Source of the DNA: Corbicula japonica
Lineage: Eukaryota; Mollusca; Bivalvia; Venerida; Cyrenidae
Direction of reading: 5' to 3'
Assembly (NCBI GenBank): GCA_038501625.1
Contig: JAZAYU010000019.1
Span: 7,785,285 to 7,849,284, forward strand
DNA length: 64,000 nucleotides
Part shown: one piece after another, positions 44,311-56,530 of the stretch
Position numbering within the stretch: position 1 is the stretch's first letter
Layout of the letters: the number at the start of each line of letters is the position of its first letter
Made by a program: the position numbers and the translations under genes
Notes under the pieces: model-generated
The model's input: the letters and a program-made list of their open reading frames with translations, nothing else
Told to the model about the DNA's origin: nothing
Database searches by the model: none

Positions 44311-44578
44311 TAACTGAAAGTGTCAAGGTCAAAAAGAGCATGTCAGGCAATTTTTGGGGATCCTAGCTACACATGTGAAACTGCAAATATAGCATCTACA
44401 AATATTTTAAAGTGCCATGAAGTTTACAGTTTGCCCACTTACCTCTTATCTTCAAATTTAACCGGGGCCAATTCGCATCTATGGCTACAAACTCTTAACT
44501 GCCTCCTATACAAAGTATTATTTATTTTACTGCGGTCTTGTTGATTTTATATACCGGCACTAAATGACTGGTTATATA

Positions 44579-44770
44579 GGCAGCGGTTTTAAGGGATCGG
44601 GGGTCCGGGTTCGAGCCCCAGTTCGGCCACTTATTTCTTTGAGCAAGAAATTAAGTCTTCCTTGCTTCTCTCCACCCAAGTGTATAAATGGGTACATGTG
44701 ACGGGGTGGGGGGGGGGGGCGGTAAATGTTAGTCAGTTGAATACGTTCTGTTATTTCCAGACTATAAAAC
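44579..44770 (+). mobile_element. Diverged or truncated SINE, same family as 7499-7786
   Basis: GGCAGCGG at the head, box B-like GGTTCGAGCCCCAGT, then CTTGCTTCTCTCCACCCAAG. The box A region and the middle are partly deleted; a G run (about 44702-44719) replaces part of the body. Confidence 0.8.
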
Positions 44771-45498
44771 TACCATTACCATATGTTAATATTGCATGAT
44801 TTTCTATGTCAATTATCTCCTTTATGACTGAATTACAGATTTGACATGATTGGACATGACTGGACCTACATATTGCTTCATTATAATGTGAAAAGGTATA
44901 AATGAAAAAAAAAAAAACAACAGGTAAATTACTACACTTAAGAACTTTTCTAAGTATTCATTATTTTCCTCCCGATATTTTTCAAATTTGTAAGAACGAA
45001 ATTGTGACTGATATACCTTTCATATGAAAGTAAAGTATAAATTATATATTATTTAGTTATCGACTTTCATACTGCACGTGTATTTCGAAAACTGCTGAGC
45101 AGTTTTAATCCAAGGACACTTATATTCCTAGGAATATCAGCGACATGTCCTTGTTCGGAAGTCCGATCGTCCTTCCACACCTTCAAGCAACTGAAAATCC
45201 GTGTGTGGTCTAAACTTGGAAGGCGCGTACGGAATGGGCTAGGTATTAAGAACTGTATTACCCGAAAGAGATGAAGGTTGTCGTACGCACTATTTAATGG
45301 TGTTTTGAATTTTTATTCTGTGGGTGCCATTATTCTTAATGATTGTGATCAGTCAGTTGTCTGACATTTTGGATAGTGTTTTACAAATAAACCAGTTAGT
45401 ATTTATTGTATGTTTTATTGAAAGTTTAAGAGCAATAGCTTAATTATCAAGCAAGTAATATAATGCCCCAGTACGAAGGTGTATGTTAAGGGAAGTTG

Positions 45499-45872
45499 TT
45501 AAGGGCTTACCACACTCCTCCCAATCAAATTCATCGATAAAAAGAAAATTATCAAAATCTCAAAAATGGCAAAATGCCGTTCAATGAAACTTTGCACAAG
45601 TTAATGTTACTGATGCATCTTTATTTTGCATACAGTAAGTCACTTCAGAAATGTAAAGAAAAAAATCTAGACCTAATTTTTCCTTAAAATTCTATTTACT
45701 TAAATTCACAAAAACTAAGCGATACAAAACATAATTTTAAATTCCTACGTGAGTGCAATGATACTGACAAGAAAATGTTGTGTACTATGAACGGCATTTT
45801 GCCATTATTGAGATTTTAATAATTTTCTTTTTATCGATAAACGCGATTGGGGGGAGTGTGGTAAGCCCTTAA
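45499..45872. mobile_element. 374-bp MITE with TTAA flanks
   Basis: TTAAGGGCTTACCACACTCC at the left, mirrored by GGAGTGTGGTAAGCCCTTAA at the right. Subterminal ATCGATAAAAAGAAAATTAT is mirrored too. TTAA duplication suggests piggyBac-type mobilisation. A related, more decayed copy lies at about 54977-55201. Confidence 0.88.
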
Positions 45873-46039
45873 TTGTATAAACAGACCGAGCGTTTTCAAT
45901 AGCATAATTCAACAAAACCTTGAAAACCATATATATGATACCATTCGAACTAATTAAAATTTCGAAAACTTTAACAATAATTTGGTAAACGTATCTTTAC
46001 AAAATTTGCATGTTTGTGTTAAATATTCGGAGATTTAAA

Positions 46040-46255
46040 ATGCGGAATTTGAAATTCTATAAATTAGTACTTGTTTTTTCGGTGGTATTAGTAGTTTATT
46101 GGAAATATTCGGATATCCCCGAATTAAAAGGTATCATTCATAATTTGTGACATTACTTGTATAGTCAAAAACCCTAGTCAAATTTACTTTCAAATAGGCA
46201 AAAACCTGCATTTTTTATGCGGACATAAATTCTCTCCATCTCCGTCCGTCCGTCC

Positions 46256-46318
<63 letters not shown>

Positions 46319-48396
46319 ACTTTCCTTCTCTGTCTTATAAAACACTGCAGAATGTTATTTATTTACTTAAACGTTCACATAACTTGTAAAATATGTTTTT
46401 ATATATTGGTTAGGTGCAAAATTTTGGAGACGAGAGATAGGGAACTGGAGAACAGCTCAACTTAAGACGTCGACGAGACCCGGAGCGGTAAATGCAGACG
46501 CTATCGTAAGTGAGGTAGAATATTTTCTTCTTCAAGTTATTGAAACCTGGTCGCAATATTAAACAAACTGGGATTTGAAACCTGTCTCAAATGTCAAGCA
46601 TCTGATTGGCTGAAATGGCGACCAGTGACCATTTCAGTCAATCAGATGCTTGAGATTTGAGACAGGTTTTGTTTATCATTATTATTATTATAAAAAAAAA
46701 CAATAGGGTAAACCAATCCTACACTGAATATCTCATAATCATAATAATGTAGGTCTATATATTTATTAGACAAAATACCTCATATATTATCATCATGTAC
46801 AAATAATACAAGTTTTATTTTCTGTCGGTATCGGTCAACAAATAAATATCGAAGCTTTTGACCGGCGTAAGATGTACTTCGCGCAGAATCACGGCGATAA
46901 AACCCTACTAAGATGAATTAAGCATACAGCAGCAGAGCATTCGACTAAATATTAAGGCTTAGTGCATACTAATAATAAAAGGTTACTGTTTTGCGATATA
47001 AGTGATCAACCTCTGCGCAGTGATTTTGCTTCGTTTCGCTACACAAATTTAAAGAAACTGTTGTGGGAAGTAACCGCTGCGATTAGTTTTATTAGTGTTT
47101 TCAGGCTCGGCCGATATTGGGGCGGAGGAGCTCGGCAGAACCTCGCCCCTCCGCGCCCTCTTATCGGCCTCGGCGCTTCTCTTAGCCGATTGGATCATTC
47201 TGGCTTCTCATAATCAAATCGAAATAAAACTATTTATTTTTCAGAAGGAATTTGAAGAAACGGCTTTAACAAATATCAACCGACAAAAACATCTTCAGGA
47301 ATCTTGCAAGATACTTAGGTATGTGAAAGAAAAATCTGGACAATCAAGCAAGACTGTCACGAACCGGACAGAGAGGCATGAAAATAAAAGCATGCGGTTC
47401 CGAATCACTCCCAAAAACACTGTGGCGTACTGTCGCGTGAACAAGGCCGCTTCAACGTTCACCATGAACTTTCTGGTTAATAAATTCAACTGCTCACTGG
47501 GATGTTTAATGAATGCTACTTTGAAGCTTCTTAACCTACCTTACCCTGAGCGGAGGAAGGTGTTGGAAAAAGCCTATAAATTTATGTTTGTGCGAGAGCC
47601 GTACCAACGTTTGTTTTCCACATACAGTAACAAGTTCTACTTTCCAAAAAATCACTGGGCGCCTATAGGACCGAATATTGTAAAACGCTACCGAAGCAAC
47701 CAGTCAAAGGATAGTCTAAAATATGGACACAACATAACATTTGCAGAATTAATCAAATACACCGTGGAAGAATTCAGCCGAGGAGCAAAGCTCGATCACC
47801 ATATTCAACCAATGCACCTGAGTTGTAACCCATGCGATAATCAGTTTGACTTCATTGGAAAACTGGAAACTATGAAACAAGATTGGAGGTTCTTAAGTCA
47901 AGAGTGGGTGAACAGAAATATTTTCCAAAGCGCTCCTAGTATTTCAGCTGAAAGAGACAACACGGTGTTGTTTGTGTTGAGACACATACCGAAAACCTTA
48001 AGTATTGTGAAAAATTCAACAATTCCAGTGTATAAGCTATATCTTCGGGCATGGACTTACTTTCAACTATCTGGATATATTTCGAAACGCATGGACATGC
48101 CGTTTGGAGACAATGGGCTTTCCATTAGATATGAAGATTTCGTTCAAGAGGTGCAACAGGCTATCAATCAAACGGAAGCTTATGTTCAAGAAAAAGCTGC
48201 AGTGAAAGCGCAGAAGCAAGAAGCACTACTGCAGGCGTATTCAACTGTATCGTTAGAGATGCTTGAAAGGTTAAGGAAAGTAGTGTTAGAGGACTGTTTG
48301 CTGTATGGTTATGATGACAGACCGACGTGGCTTTTTGATCGGAAATCGTCCAATCTTACTGTTACAAGTTTTGATTATTTCAAGGGTTTAGCGTAG
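46040..48396 (+). CDS. Carbohydrate sulfotransferase, CHST8-14/HNK-1 (Sulfotransfer_2) family
   Basis: Three exons, 46040-46130, 46414-46505 and 47245-48396, splice in phase to 444 residues. The N-terminus MRNLKFYKLVLVFSVVLVVY is a short cytosolic tail plus signal anchor, as in Golgi type II enzymes. YCRVNKAASTF (about 123-133) fits the 5'-phosphosulfate loop that binds PAPS, and FVREPYQRLFSTYSNKF (about 176-192) fits the 3'-phosphate motif with its conserved Ser. HHIQPMHLSCNPCDNQFDFI then GKLETMKQDW matches the family's HxxPQxxxC-C...D.IGKxE block. Several N-glycosylation sequons are present. The family transfers sulfate to GalNAc or GlcA in chondroitin, dermatan or HNK-1 glycans; the substrate here is unknown. 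The stop is TAG at 48394-48396. Confidence 0.93.
46241..46313. repeat. (TCTG)n/(TCCG)n microsatellite
   Basis: About 18 tetranucleotide units in intron 1 of the sulfotransferase gene. Confidence 0.98.
46579..46669. mobile_element. Fold-back MITE, third copy
   Basis: AACCTGTCTCAAATGTCAAG arm, GCGACCAGTGACC centre, mirrored arm; shorter outer ends than the copy at 19568. It lies in intron 2 of the sulfotransferase gene. Confidence 0.9.
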
Positions 48397-48431
48397 GTTT
48401 TGGTGAAGAATTTAAAGCTTCAGATTTTACA

Positions 48432-48705
48432 TTAACCCTTTCCTCTATTTATACACCTTCATTGCATGGGCGAACAGTGAATATCCAGATCAGCAGACAC
48501 ATCAGTGCCATCTGATCAGGATCTAAACTGTTCGCGTTTTGATTTGTTAGGTTATTTCTGACCAAAATGCGACCAGTGCAGATCCTGATCAGACGGCGCA
48601 GATGTGGATCTCGACCAGTGCAGATCCTGATCAGACGGCACAGATGTGCCGGCTGATCTGGATCTACACTGGTCGCACATGCGTTTATATGGAGGAAAGT
48701 GTTAA
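48432..48705. mobile_element. TTAA-flanked palindromic MITE with internal duplication
   Basis: TTAACCCTTTCCTCTATTTA to GGAGGAAAGTGTTAA. The stretch GACCAGTGCAGATCCTGATC is present twice about 40 bp apart, a local duplication. It begins 36 bp after the sulfotransferase stop codon, so it probably lies in the 3' UTR. Confidence 0.88.
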
Positions 48706-51700
48706 CGATGTGTGCAGTGTGGTTGTCGTTAAAAGTCTCACCGTACATGTGGTCAGTACTGTCATCAGTAATATAATCAGCAATACATTACGGATGTCAT
48801 TATGTGATAATAACGTTTATCAGGGCCATCGGATCAACCTTTTTTGGGATTGTCCCGGCTAGCAAAGTTTGTAGCGTTCTTGGAATTGTATGGCTAGGAA
48901 ACTTTAAAAAAATATTTTCGACCAATATCCATTGTCCTCTTGACAGAAAGGAAATCAAACAAGCTAAAGACGGTTCATTATCGGCCTGATAGTCTGCTTT
49001 GCAATGGATTATTTCAGCAACAGTCAGATTGGGTATTCTACAAAAGTGCCTGGTGTCCAATTATATACTTAACAAAAATAAAAAAAGTATCCTCTATTTC
49101 GTATCCCAGGTGTAGAGGTGCACCTCTCTAAACTCAGAGAACACCTCTATTTCATTGTTTGGACATATAGGAGCACCTCTTTATTTTGACCTGCACCTTG
49201 AAATATAGAGTTGCTACTCTAAATATAAAAGCGAACCTTTTAATTAGATATACATATATTTAATACACATAACGACTAGTACAATGTTACTTTGGACCCA
49301 AATAGTACTTCATTTATTTAAACATAACAAGTCAAGTAAACAATCATCATAGATATATAAAGTATTAACATTAATTTTGTAGTAGCAATAAAGCAGATTA
49401 TTCCTAATAAGCATGAATTGTAGATTTATTATTTATGTAACTTTGTAGAGGAACAATCGTAAATACTAAGAGACTCTCGATTATAATAAGTTTCAAAGAT
49501 TTTGCTATGATTTTTAAAGAATACTTCAAACCCTTAATCTTGGTCTTAACTTGCTCATAGTCTAATTAAGATTCCCAAAGGAAAATCTGTTGGAGAACAT
49601 TGAACTTTGAACCCGTGTTAAACACTATCCCTGAATTCCATGGAAGTTCCAGTGAAATTTGATGTTATTCTTATCAATGAAACCCCCAGTTAATTAATCA
49701 ACAGGTCACAATTTCTCGGGACAAGTTATCTTTGACCCTGAATAAAAAGATTGAAACTGCATTGATTAGTCAGTATGCATCTCAATACCTAGTAAAATAT
49801 ATTCTATAATTTTATAGGAAAAAACGTAATTATAAATTGATATTATTTTTTTTGTTATAACAGAAGACTCATACAGTGACCCTTTGCTTGCTGAATTTAT
49901 ACAATGACGTGGATGTAATTGAAATTTTAGGCATTTGCTAAAATATGGAGTGGAGTGTTGGAGTGGAGTCTGGAGTGAAGTTTGGAGTCAGATTAATTAA
50001 ATTAACTTATTCATTTTGGCGGTGTTGGCCGCCCATAATCTTGTGTCACAAATTCACCAGTCAAGTTCTGGTATATCTCTTTTTAACTTGCACAGATGAT
50101 CAAGCAAGATGAGAAGATGTCACACCAAAGGTAAATTTACCAAAGAACATTGTTAAAAGGTATCATTTCGTTGTTAGTTTCAGTATACTAAAATATCGCG
50201 TTTCGAACTCATCATTTGCGTTCGGTACTTTCCGTAAAATGAATCATGTTTGTCAAACTTCAAAGAGAAGGTTATTATACATAACACAACAAATCATGTG
50301 AAATAAATGTGCAGAAATGGGAACAAGCTACACTTGACTCTTCTTAATGTCAAATTAATTTAAAAAAAAAAACAAACACATTCGGACACTTAAAATCATT
50401 TCCATTGTGTAACATTCGATAAATTCAACCGACTGTTAATACACTACTAGTACGAGTTTACAGCAATTTCCGGAGTGTTGAATGGCTAAAAGACTGAATA
50501 AAACGAACACTTAAAGCTTGGAGAAAACTTGAAAGTTTTCAAAAATGATTAGCCTAGCCTCGTGCATCACAATGACACCTTTATTGAGAGTTATTATTTC
50601 TTAATGATCAAAGGAGCAGAATATTCAAATAAAACATCGAGAAACATTTGGAACCGGTAGTTGTGCAAAAAAGCAACAACAGCGAATCTTGAAATACATT
50701 TTTTCGAGTGCAAAAGTATCTTGGAATCAAACTAAAACCCTTTTTGTAGGCAAGCAGTAGCCCGGATCTCAGGCGTACTTTAGCCATGATAAAATGATTT
50801 TTATTAATATATTTTTTTTTACCTTTATGTACTTCTTTGTCATGTAAACGACGGTAGAAGTGCAATGATAGCCATGACAGCTCCTTACATTTAGTCGCTG
50901 TAAGAGCGCAATATGATATGTAACAATTTTTATTCGCGCCGTGTAAGAGTGGTAGAAACGCAGTGATTTCTAAGAGATCGCCGTACAACATCCGTGCAAG
51001 TGCCGCTGACAACCACAGCGTTCGCAGTGGCTTTAAAAGAAACCTTACTGCGTTGCAATGGCGGTTTTACGGCGACCACCTTGCGCTTTTTTCAGAACGC
51101 CGAGCGACGGCGTTTGTTTTGTCCATGCTCAATAGTGCGTTGTCGGTCGCATTCTAGGCGATCTCAATGGGTCTAATGGCGATGTCACTACGTTGCTGCA
51201 GTGATGCTTGCGATCATACTGCGCGCACCTTGGATGCGTTGGATCGCCGTAAGAACGCTGCCCAAATGTGACAGGGGGTTAACATGTGCAAAGGCTTATC
51301 AATACATCCCACAAGAGGCTCGTGACCAGGTATTTCCTATTCTGAAACACCTCGTACTCGGTTGATATCCTATATATACATTATGGTCATCTGTGAACAT
51401 AAATGTTGTCGATATTTTAAAATAATAAAGCAAAATATTTTGGCCTTGAATCCGAAGGTAGACATTATGGGAATGATTCTCGATTTTTGAAAGCTGTCTA
51501 TTTCAGTATTTTCTTAATAATATATTTTAGTTTAATGTACATATTGGTCGGCATTTGCACATGTAATTGTGCTAATTTTATCCGCAGTATTGTAAATGGA
51601 TGCCAATGATTCTACTTGTAAAATTCACTTGTGTTAATATTTTGAGCAGTCGCCTATTTTCAATAAATATAATGATATTGTCTCATTTTGATTTTGAAAA

Positions 51701-52789
51701 TCTGTAAGAAAAATGTTTTAAAGTTTGAGCAATAACCCAACTAAGGAGAATGTTATATCCCCTTAAAACCACGCGAAATATAATTATTCTATAGAAGTTT
51801 AGAAAGGCACCATCCTCCTCTCTCCATCCCCCATCCTCCTCATGCAACTGTTTCAGTAAGATTAGGATCAAGTGGGTCGATATTTAATTACCTTCAACAT
51901 TTTTTCAGCTGGCGAATTTTTTGGCGCGAATAGAAACATATCGATCTAGAACCCTGACAGTTGAAGACTTGACTCCTTGTGAAAATACTTCAGTTGTTCT
52001 ATTTTCACTTGTAACTCAAGTGCCATTCAGCGTGATGTAGCAGTTTTAGTTATACACAAAACTCATACGTCGCCGTGGATAATAGTGGAATTTCGATAAA
52101 TTAACAGTCACGTGATATTATGTTGATAGAAAATAACGAATTCTTGGTTGACTATCGTGTTTTCGATTAGCGATATCAGAGTTTTATCATTATATTATCA
52201 GACGTATATATTTTTAGCTAATTGCTATTGATATGTAAATGTGAATATCACGTGATGATTTACTTTCCAATTGATATTTAGTGTTACTTCGTTTGAAAAC
52301 GTGTTTGGTTGTAAATAAAATTTAAGAGATTTCCTTAGGTCTAACTATCTTTCTTTATCGTTACTTTTCTTTGTCAAAATAAGCATACATTAGTAACATT
52401 GATATGTGCAAAGATTATTAAACTCGCCGTTTAACAGATTTTGATAATTTTCTTTTTTAACAATAACATTGCAGTGACAAATGATATAGCACCTAATGGT
52501 TATTTCATAACGATGTTTGTTAACAAAAAATGTCTAGCGTTTCCTGCTTACGTTTCACACTCAACCTAAATACAGAGATGTATTCGCATAAACAAGCCCT
52601 AAGAACAGGATAATGTAAAGCAAATTCTGAAAAATAAAAACACTTTTACGAGAGTTTTGTGCTTAATACACTTAAGTCAGTTTTAACGTAGAAAAATCTA
52701 TAGAAACATTCATATCTTCGTTAAGAAAGGATCTGGGGTCGTTTCATCAATGGCCATACGATCCCCTGCTGCTTATGGTGTAAGAAATA
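48706..52789. other. Gene-free stretch
   Basis: Includes a third copy of the GGCGGTGTTGGCCGCC end sequence (50007-50037), preceded by GGAGTGGAGT-type short repeats (49953-49990), and a CpG-rich cassette at 50930-51280 (CGTTGCAATGGCGGTTTTAC type). An AATAAA-type signal at about 49387 could serve the sulfotransferase, but this is not fixed. No exons found. Confidence 0.5.
50930..51280. repeat. CpG-rich cassette repeat, second locus
   Basis: Many short GCGTTCGCAGTGG/TTACGGCGACC/TTGCGATCATACTGCG segments. It shares phrases with 43258-43400 in inverted orientation. Frames on both strands are short and have no supported exon structure. Confidence 0.5.
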
Positions 52790-53250
52790 AACTTCCCTAT
52801 ATAAACTGTAGTAAACATGACATGTTTCAAAAGGCTGGCAATCATAGCTGGTACCATTTGAATAAGGGCTAACTTACATGGTTTTGAAGCTAAGTGTTTC
52901 TACTGTCCATTTCCTGCAAGAAAAATAGAGGTCATGCATCAATTAACAGAGAGATTTGACGCCTTGAAACCGGTGGTCTGTTTTTTTTTCACTTCTGTGT
53001 GAACTTCAAAACTGTTTTACATATGCCATCCTAAAACCAGGGACTTTTTTCATATACTGCATTTCCAAACATAAATATGCTATCAGTGTGTCACTAAAAG
53101 CATCTAATTTTCTTAACATGTTCCTTTCAGGCCATACTAGCTATTTAATGCCCCCAAAAGGCAAAAAAATTGGGACAATTTAGTGTCAGCCATTGTCTGA
53201 CTAGCCCGAGTTGGAACATCCGGCGGACTATTTACAAGTAATTAGCCTTA
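52790..53250 (+). repeat. 440-bp interspersed repeat, copy 2
   Basis: Same order and text as 43870-44310 with scattered substitutions and a small insertion (AAAAAAATTGGGACAATT near 53165). About 8.9 kb from copy 1, same orientation. Confidence 0.9.
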
Positions 53251-53284
53251 TGTGCGCCACAAAACTTGAGTGTCGCTGAAAAAA

Positions 53285-53730
53285 GAGCGGATCATTAGCT
53301 CAGTGGTTAGCGCGTCTGCCTCTGAGTCCTGTGGCCAAGATCATAAAACTAAATCTGGAGATCAGTCTCAAATCTCAAGCATCTGATTGGCTGAAATGGT
53401 GACATATCGTCATTTCAGCCAATCAGATGCTTGAGATTCGAGACTGATCTCAAAACATAGTTTTATGATCTTGGGCCCAGGGATCGCTGGTTCGATCCCC
53501 CGCTACTCCAACTAAAATAACTAATATAGTCGTTCGGATGGGACTTAAAACCGAGGTCCAGTGTAGTGGTGCTATACACCGGGCACTTAAAAGAACCAGG
53601 GACGATTCTGGAATTGGAGAGTCCTCTGTATCTTGCACTATTCTCCAAAAACCTAAAATGACTAACACTCTTCTGGAGGCGTCGCTCATATGGACAACCG
53701 GTAGCGACGATAAATAAATGGAAATGCAAA
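53285..53730 (+). mobile_element. tRNA-derived SINE interrupted by a fold-back MITE
   Basis: The head has box A-like TTAGCTCAGTGGTTAGCG and, after the insertion, box B-like GGTTCGATCCC; together they spell a tRNA-like 5' part. A body of about 220 bp ends GATAAATAAATGG. The MITE at 53335-53474 separates the two promoter boxes by an extra 140 bp, so this copy cannot act as a normal polymerase III template. Confidence 0.85.
53335..53474. mobile_element. Fold-back MITE, fourth copy, inside a SINE
   Basis: CCAAGATCATAAAACTA...TAGTTTTATGATCTTGG outer arms and the family core CAATCAGATGCTTGAGATT. The SINE is older than this insertion. Confidence 0.9.
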
Positions 53731-54976
53731 CAAGTCTGCTGAAAACATGCGCCACTTTTTCTAGACTGTCAACTTTATAATACCTACATCTTTCTTAAAT
53801 CATCACATTTTCTTCAAAATTTGGCCGACAGTAACAAGATAGATTGTATTATGTGTTGGAGGTAAATAAAGTTAGACATTAATTGTATCCTTAACTGGCA
53901 AATTCAAAAATGTCGTGACACCATAATATCTACTAGATTTTTACAGTTAAATTAGAATTTTGTAAAAACTACAGGCTGTAGAATCTTGAAACTTTTTCGC
54001 TATGTAAATCGTATATCAACCCGTATAAATATTAGTTTTGAACAATACATGATGTTAAATATGATTAAATGTGAAATACTTAACACCACGGTCGATTATT
54101 TTCTATTTTCAGCGGATCTGTTGCAACATGCGCGCTCTGCTGCGACGTGCGCCGGTTATGTAGTGTGTTCTGGAAATCAGGCATCCGAATCACCGAGGCC
54201 CGCTTCATTTATGTAATAATGAACGTGCAATCCTTTTAACCAGGAGGGATCGACATACGCCTTCGTATGATTATATTCGTACAAATAATGGCAATTCATA
54301 AACAACCCTATGAGTTTCTGTCACCTTCGGTAAGTGCGAATTGAACATTCACAATCCTAATGGACAATGCAAAGTTGTCACCAGTTAACGAGATAACAAA
54401 CTTTCCCACTTCGTTAGTCGTTTTTCACACAGTGTGAACGAAACAGTCTAAAGTGTTAGCTTCTTTTTGTTTGAGGTATAAAGGAACTATCACACGTATT
54501 GTAGCACCCATAACTCGTTAACAGTTTATGCCATACACAATTGTCAAAACAGGCAAAACTTGCGAACTATATGGCGAAATTGTCATTATTTATTGATAAA
54601 TTACAGTGTCACAAAATTACTTGCAGTGTATAGACTTATGTTCCATCAGCTTGTTACCAAGTATTTGACATTTTACCCTCCATGTGAAATAATTGACAGT
54701 CTTAGCAATAAAATACAAGAACCCGAATTTTGAAACAAAAAAAAAAGTTTAGCGAATGTGATAGGATACGAACGAGTACATTTAACACCAATATGGAATT
54801 ACAGACGGTAGGTCGTTTCAAATGAATTATTTTATTTTGACATTATTACAATGATTTGTGTTTGTCATGATATGGATTCTTAATAACTCGCGGTGTAATA
54901 ACTTTCGTTGATTTCGCGTGGGAAGAGCCACGAAAATAAAAACAAGCGAAAAATAAAATTTAATGTAGACTCGGAA

Positions 54977-55201
54977 CTTAAGGTAATTCTGCACTTCTCA
55001 TTGTACTTTCATCGATAAAAAAAAGATAATTATCAAAATCTCGCTGCTGGCAAAAATCAGTTCAACAAAACTTTGCACAAATATTTTTATTAATGTTTCT
55101 TTATTTTACATTCGTTAAAGAATTATTGAACTGCATTTTATCGTTAAAGAGATTTTGACAATTTTCTTTTTTATCGATGGGAGTGCAATGACAAGTACCT
55201 A
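54977..55201. mobile_element. Decayed relative of the 45499-45872 MITE
   Basis: Shares ATCGATAAAAAAAAGATAAT, TCAAAATCTC, AACTTTGCACAA and the mirrored GAGATTTTGACAATTTTCTT with it, but the TTAA ends and terminal GGGCTTACC are lost. Confidence 0.65.
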
Positions 55202-55551
55202 AAGAAAACTGAAAACCACGAATTTAAGAACCCATGATAATGTTACTTTACAGGTTACCTCGAAGTATCTTGCACTTCAATAGAAAAGTATTTAAAGAAC
55301 ATGGATTTTTTTTCATAAATTAACAAATGTTCTCATTTATTATAATAATAATCTTTCCGCATCTCGTTCTCTACCTACTCGATTGTCCGTTGTTTTAGCA
55401 GACATCTTATAAATGCATATTCTTGTGTAGTATTTCAAACAAATCTTGTAGCCTTTTTTAAGTTTGGTCGTACAAACCATCTAAAATTATATAACAGAAT
55501 TTCAGTTCGATAGTTTTCTTAAGGAGTACCGCATAAATGTTAAACAGTTTC

Positions 55552-55608
<57 letters not shown>
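55552..55608. repeat. (AAT)n microsatellite
   Basis: About 19 uninterrupted AAT units. Confidence 0.98.
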
Positions 55609-55609
<1 letters not shown>

Positions 55610-56232
55610 TGTTATTATAGGGGTAAAGTTTCTAGCGGTTGTAGTTGTTATGTTTGTGGTCAGGTATTTTTCCCCCTAAATTGGCATTTTATTAGTGATT
55701 TTATTCAACGAAATAAATTAATGTTCAGATGATAAAAAGCACGAGAAGTAATTAGAATCGCACGAAACGTATTAAGGTTTTCATTCGTTCATAGCTAACA
55801 ATGAATAAAACAAGCTTTAACTAGATTTTTTTCAAACATTAAAAATGAAAATCGCTTTTTATTTTGAGAAAAGACCCAAGTTAATACCTTAATTTATCTT
55901 TTTTTCTGTAACATTTTTATATATGATGGTTTCTTATATTTCAATTGTGCTTTTTTCTATTAAGAGCAACCAATAGTTTCGAATTAACAAAACAGTTCCC
56001 CGTATCATCCAGGAATCGGAAAAACATGCGCGATATAAATTACACAATTTGATGGAGATGAATTATTCCCTTTTTTGCACATGAACATTTAAGAAAACTG
56101 TAATTAGCAAAAAAGAAAGAAAGTGGTTACGGAGAAAACAGTGACTGTAACACTTTTATCGGTTCTTCAGTGAAAGTAAAATACTAATGAATATCCACAA
56201 ACATTTATAGTTGTTTCATTGGATTTCATATA

Positions 56233-56530
56233 TTAAAATACTTTCTTACATTACAAATAATCTAAATAAATTCATATTAATTCATATAACTGAAGTGTTT
56301 GTTGTATTTCTCTGCTTCAACCAGATGCTCTGGAAATGTCTTTGCCTAAAGCGTCTAGCCAAAAACTAACATCCGATGAATTAAAATACTGTCTTACGTC
56401 ACAAATAATCTTACAAACTCTTTTTTATTAATTCACAGTATTTTATTGAATGTTGTTATTTCTGTTTCAGTCAGAAGCTCTTGATTTGTCTTTGCCTAAA
56501 GTGTCTAGCCGGAAACTGTCAACCGATGGT
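56233..56530 (+). repeat. 150-bp tandem duplication containing a T-box gene exon
   Basis: Intron, acceptor and exon text occur twice, offset by about 148-150 bp. Copy 1 reads GCTCTGGAAATGTCTTTGCC at 56327, copy 2 GCTCTTGATTTGTCTTTGCC at 56477. Both have an AG acceptor. Copy 1 runs into copy 2's intron without a donor, so only copy 2 is spliced as a normal internal exon. Confidence 0.85.

Larger units (their letters stand above)
53731..56230. other. Upstream flank of the T-box gene
   Basis: No convincing first exon. It holds an 85-bp phrase (CAATTCATAAACAACCCTAT to CACAATCCTAATGG, 54290-54365) repeated at 58030-58105, a decayed TTAA-MITE relative (54977-55201) and an (AAT)n microsatellite (55552-55608). 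A frame at 54112-54216 follows an AG acceptor but has no donor. Confidence 0.5.

Noticed and set aside
47095..47244. N-terminal extension of the sulfotransferase frame upstream of 47245
   Set aside because: A TTTTTCAG acceptor at 47244 joins in phase with two upstream exons that supply a proper membrane anchor; the extension is intron DNA with a GC-rich repeat.
48449..48862. Overlapping open frames downstream of the sulfotransferase
   Set aside because: They run across a TTAA MITE; similar frames appear at other MITE copies.
53290..53510. Possible tRNA gene
   Set aside because: A-box and B-box are present, but a 140-bp insert and a SINE body follow, and no complete cloverleaf forms.
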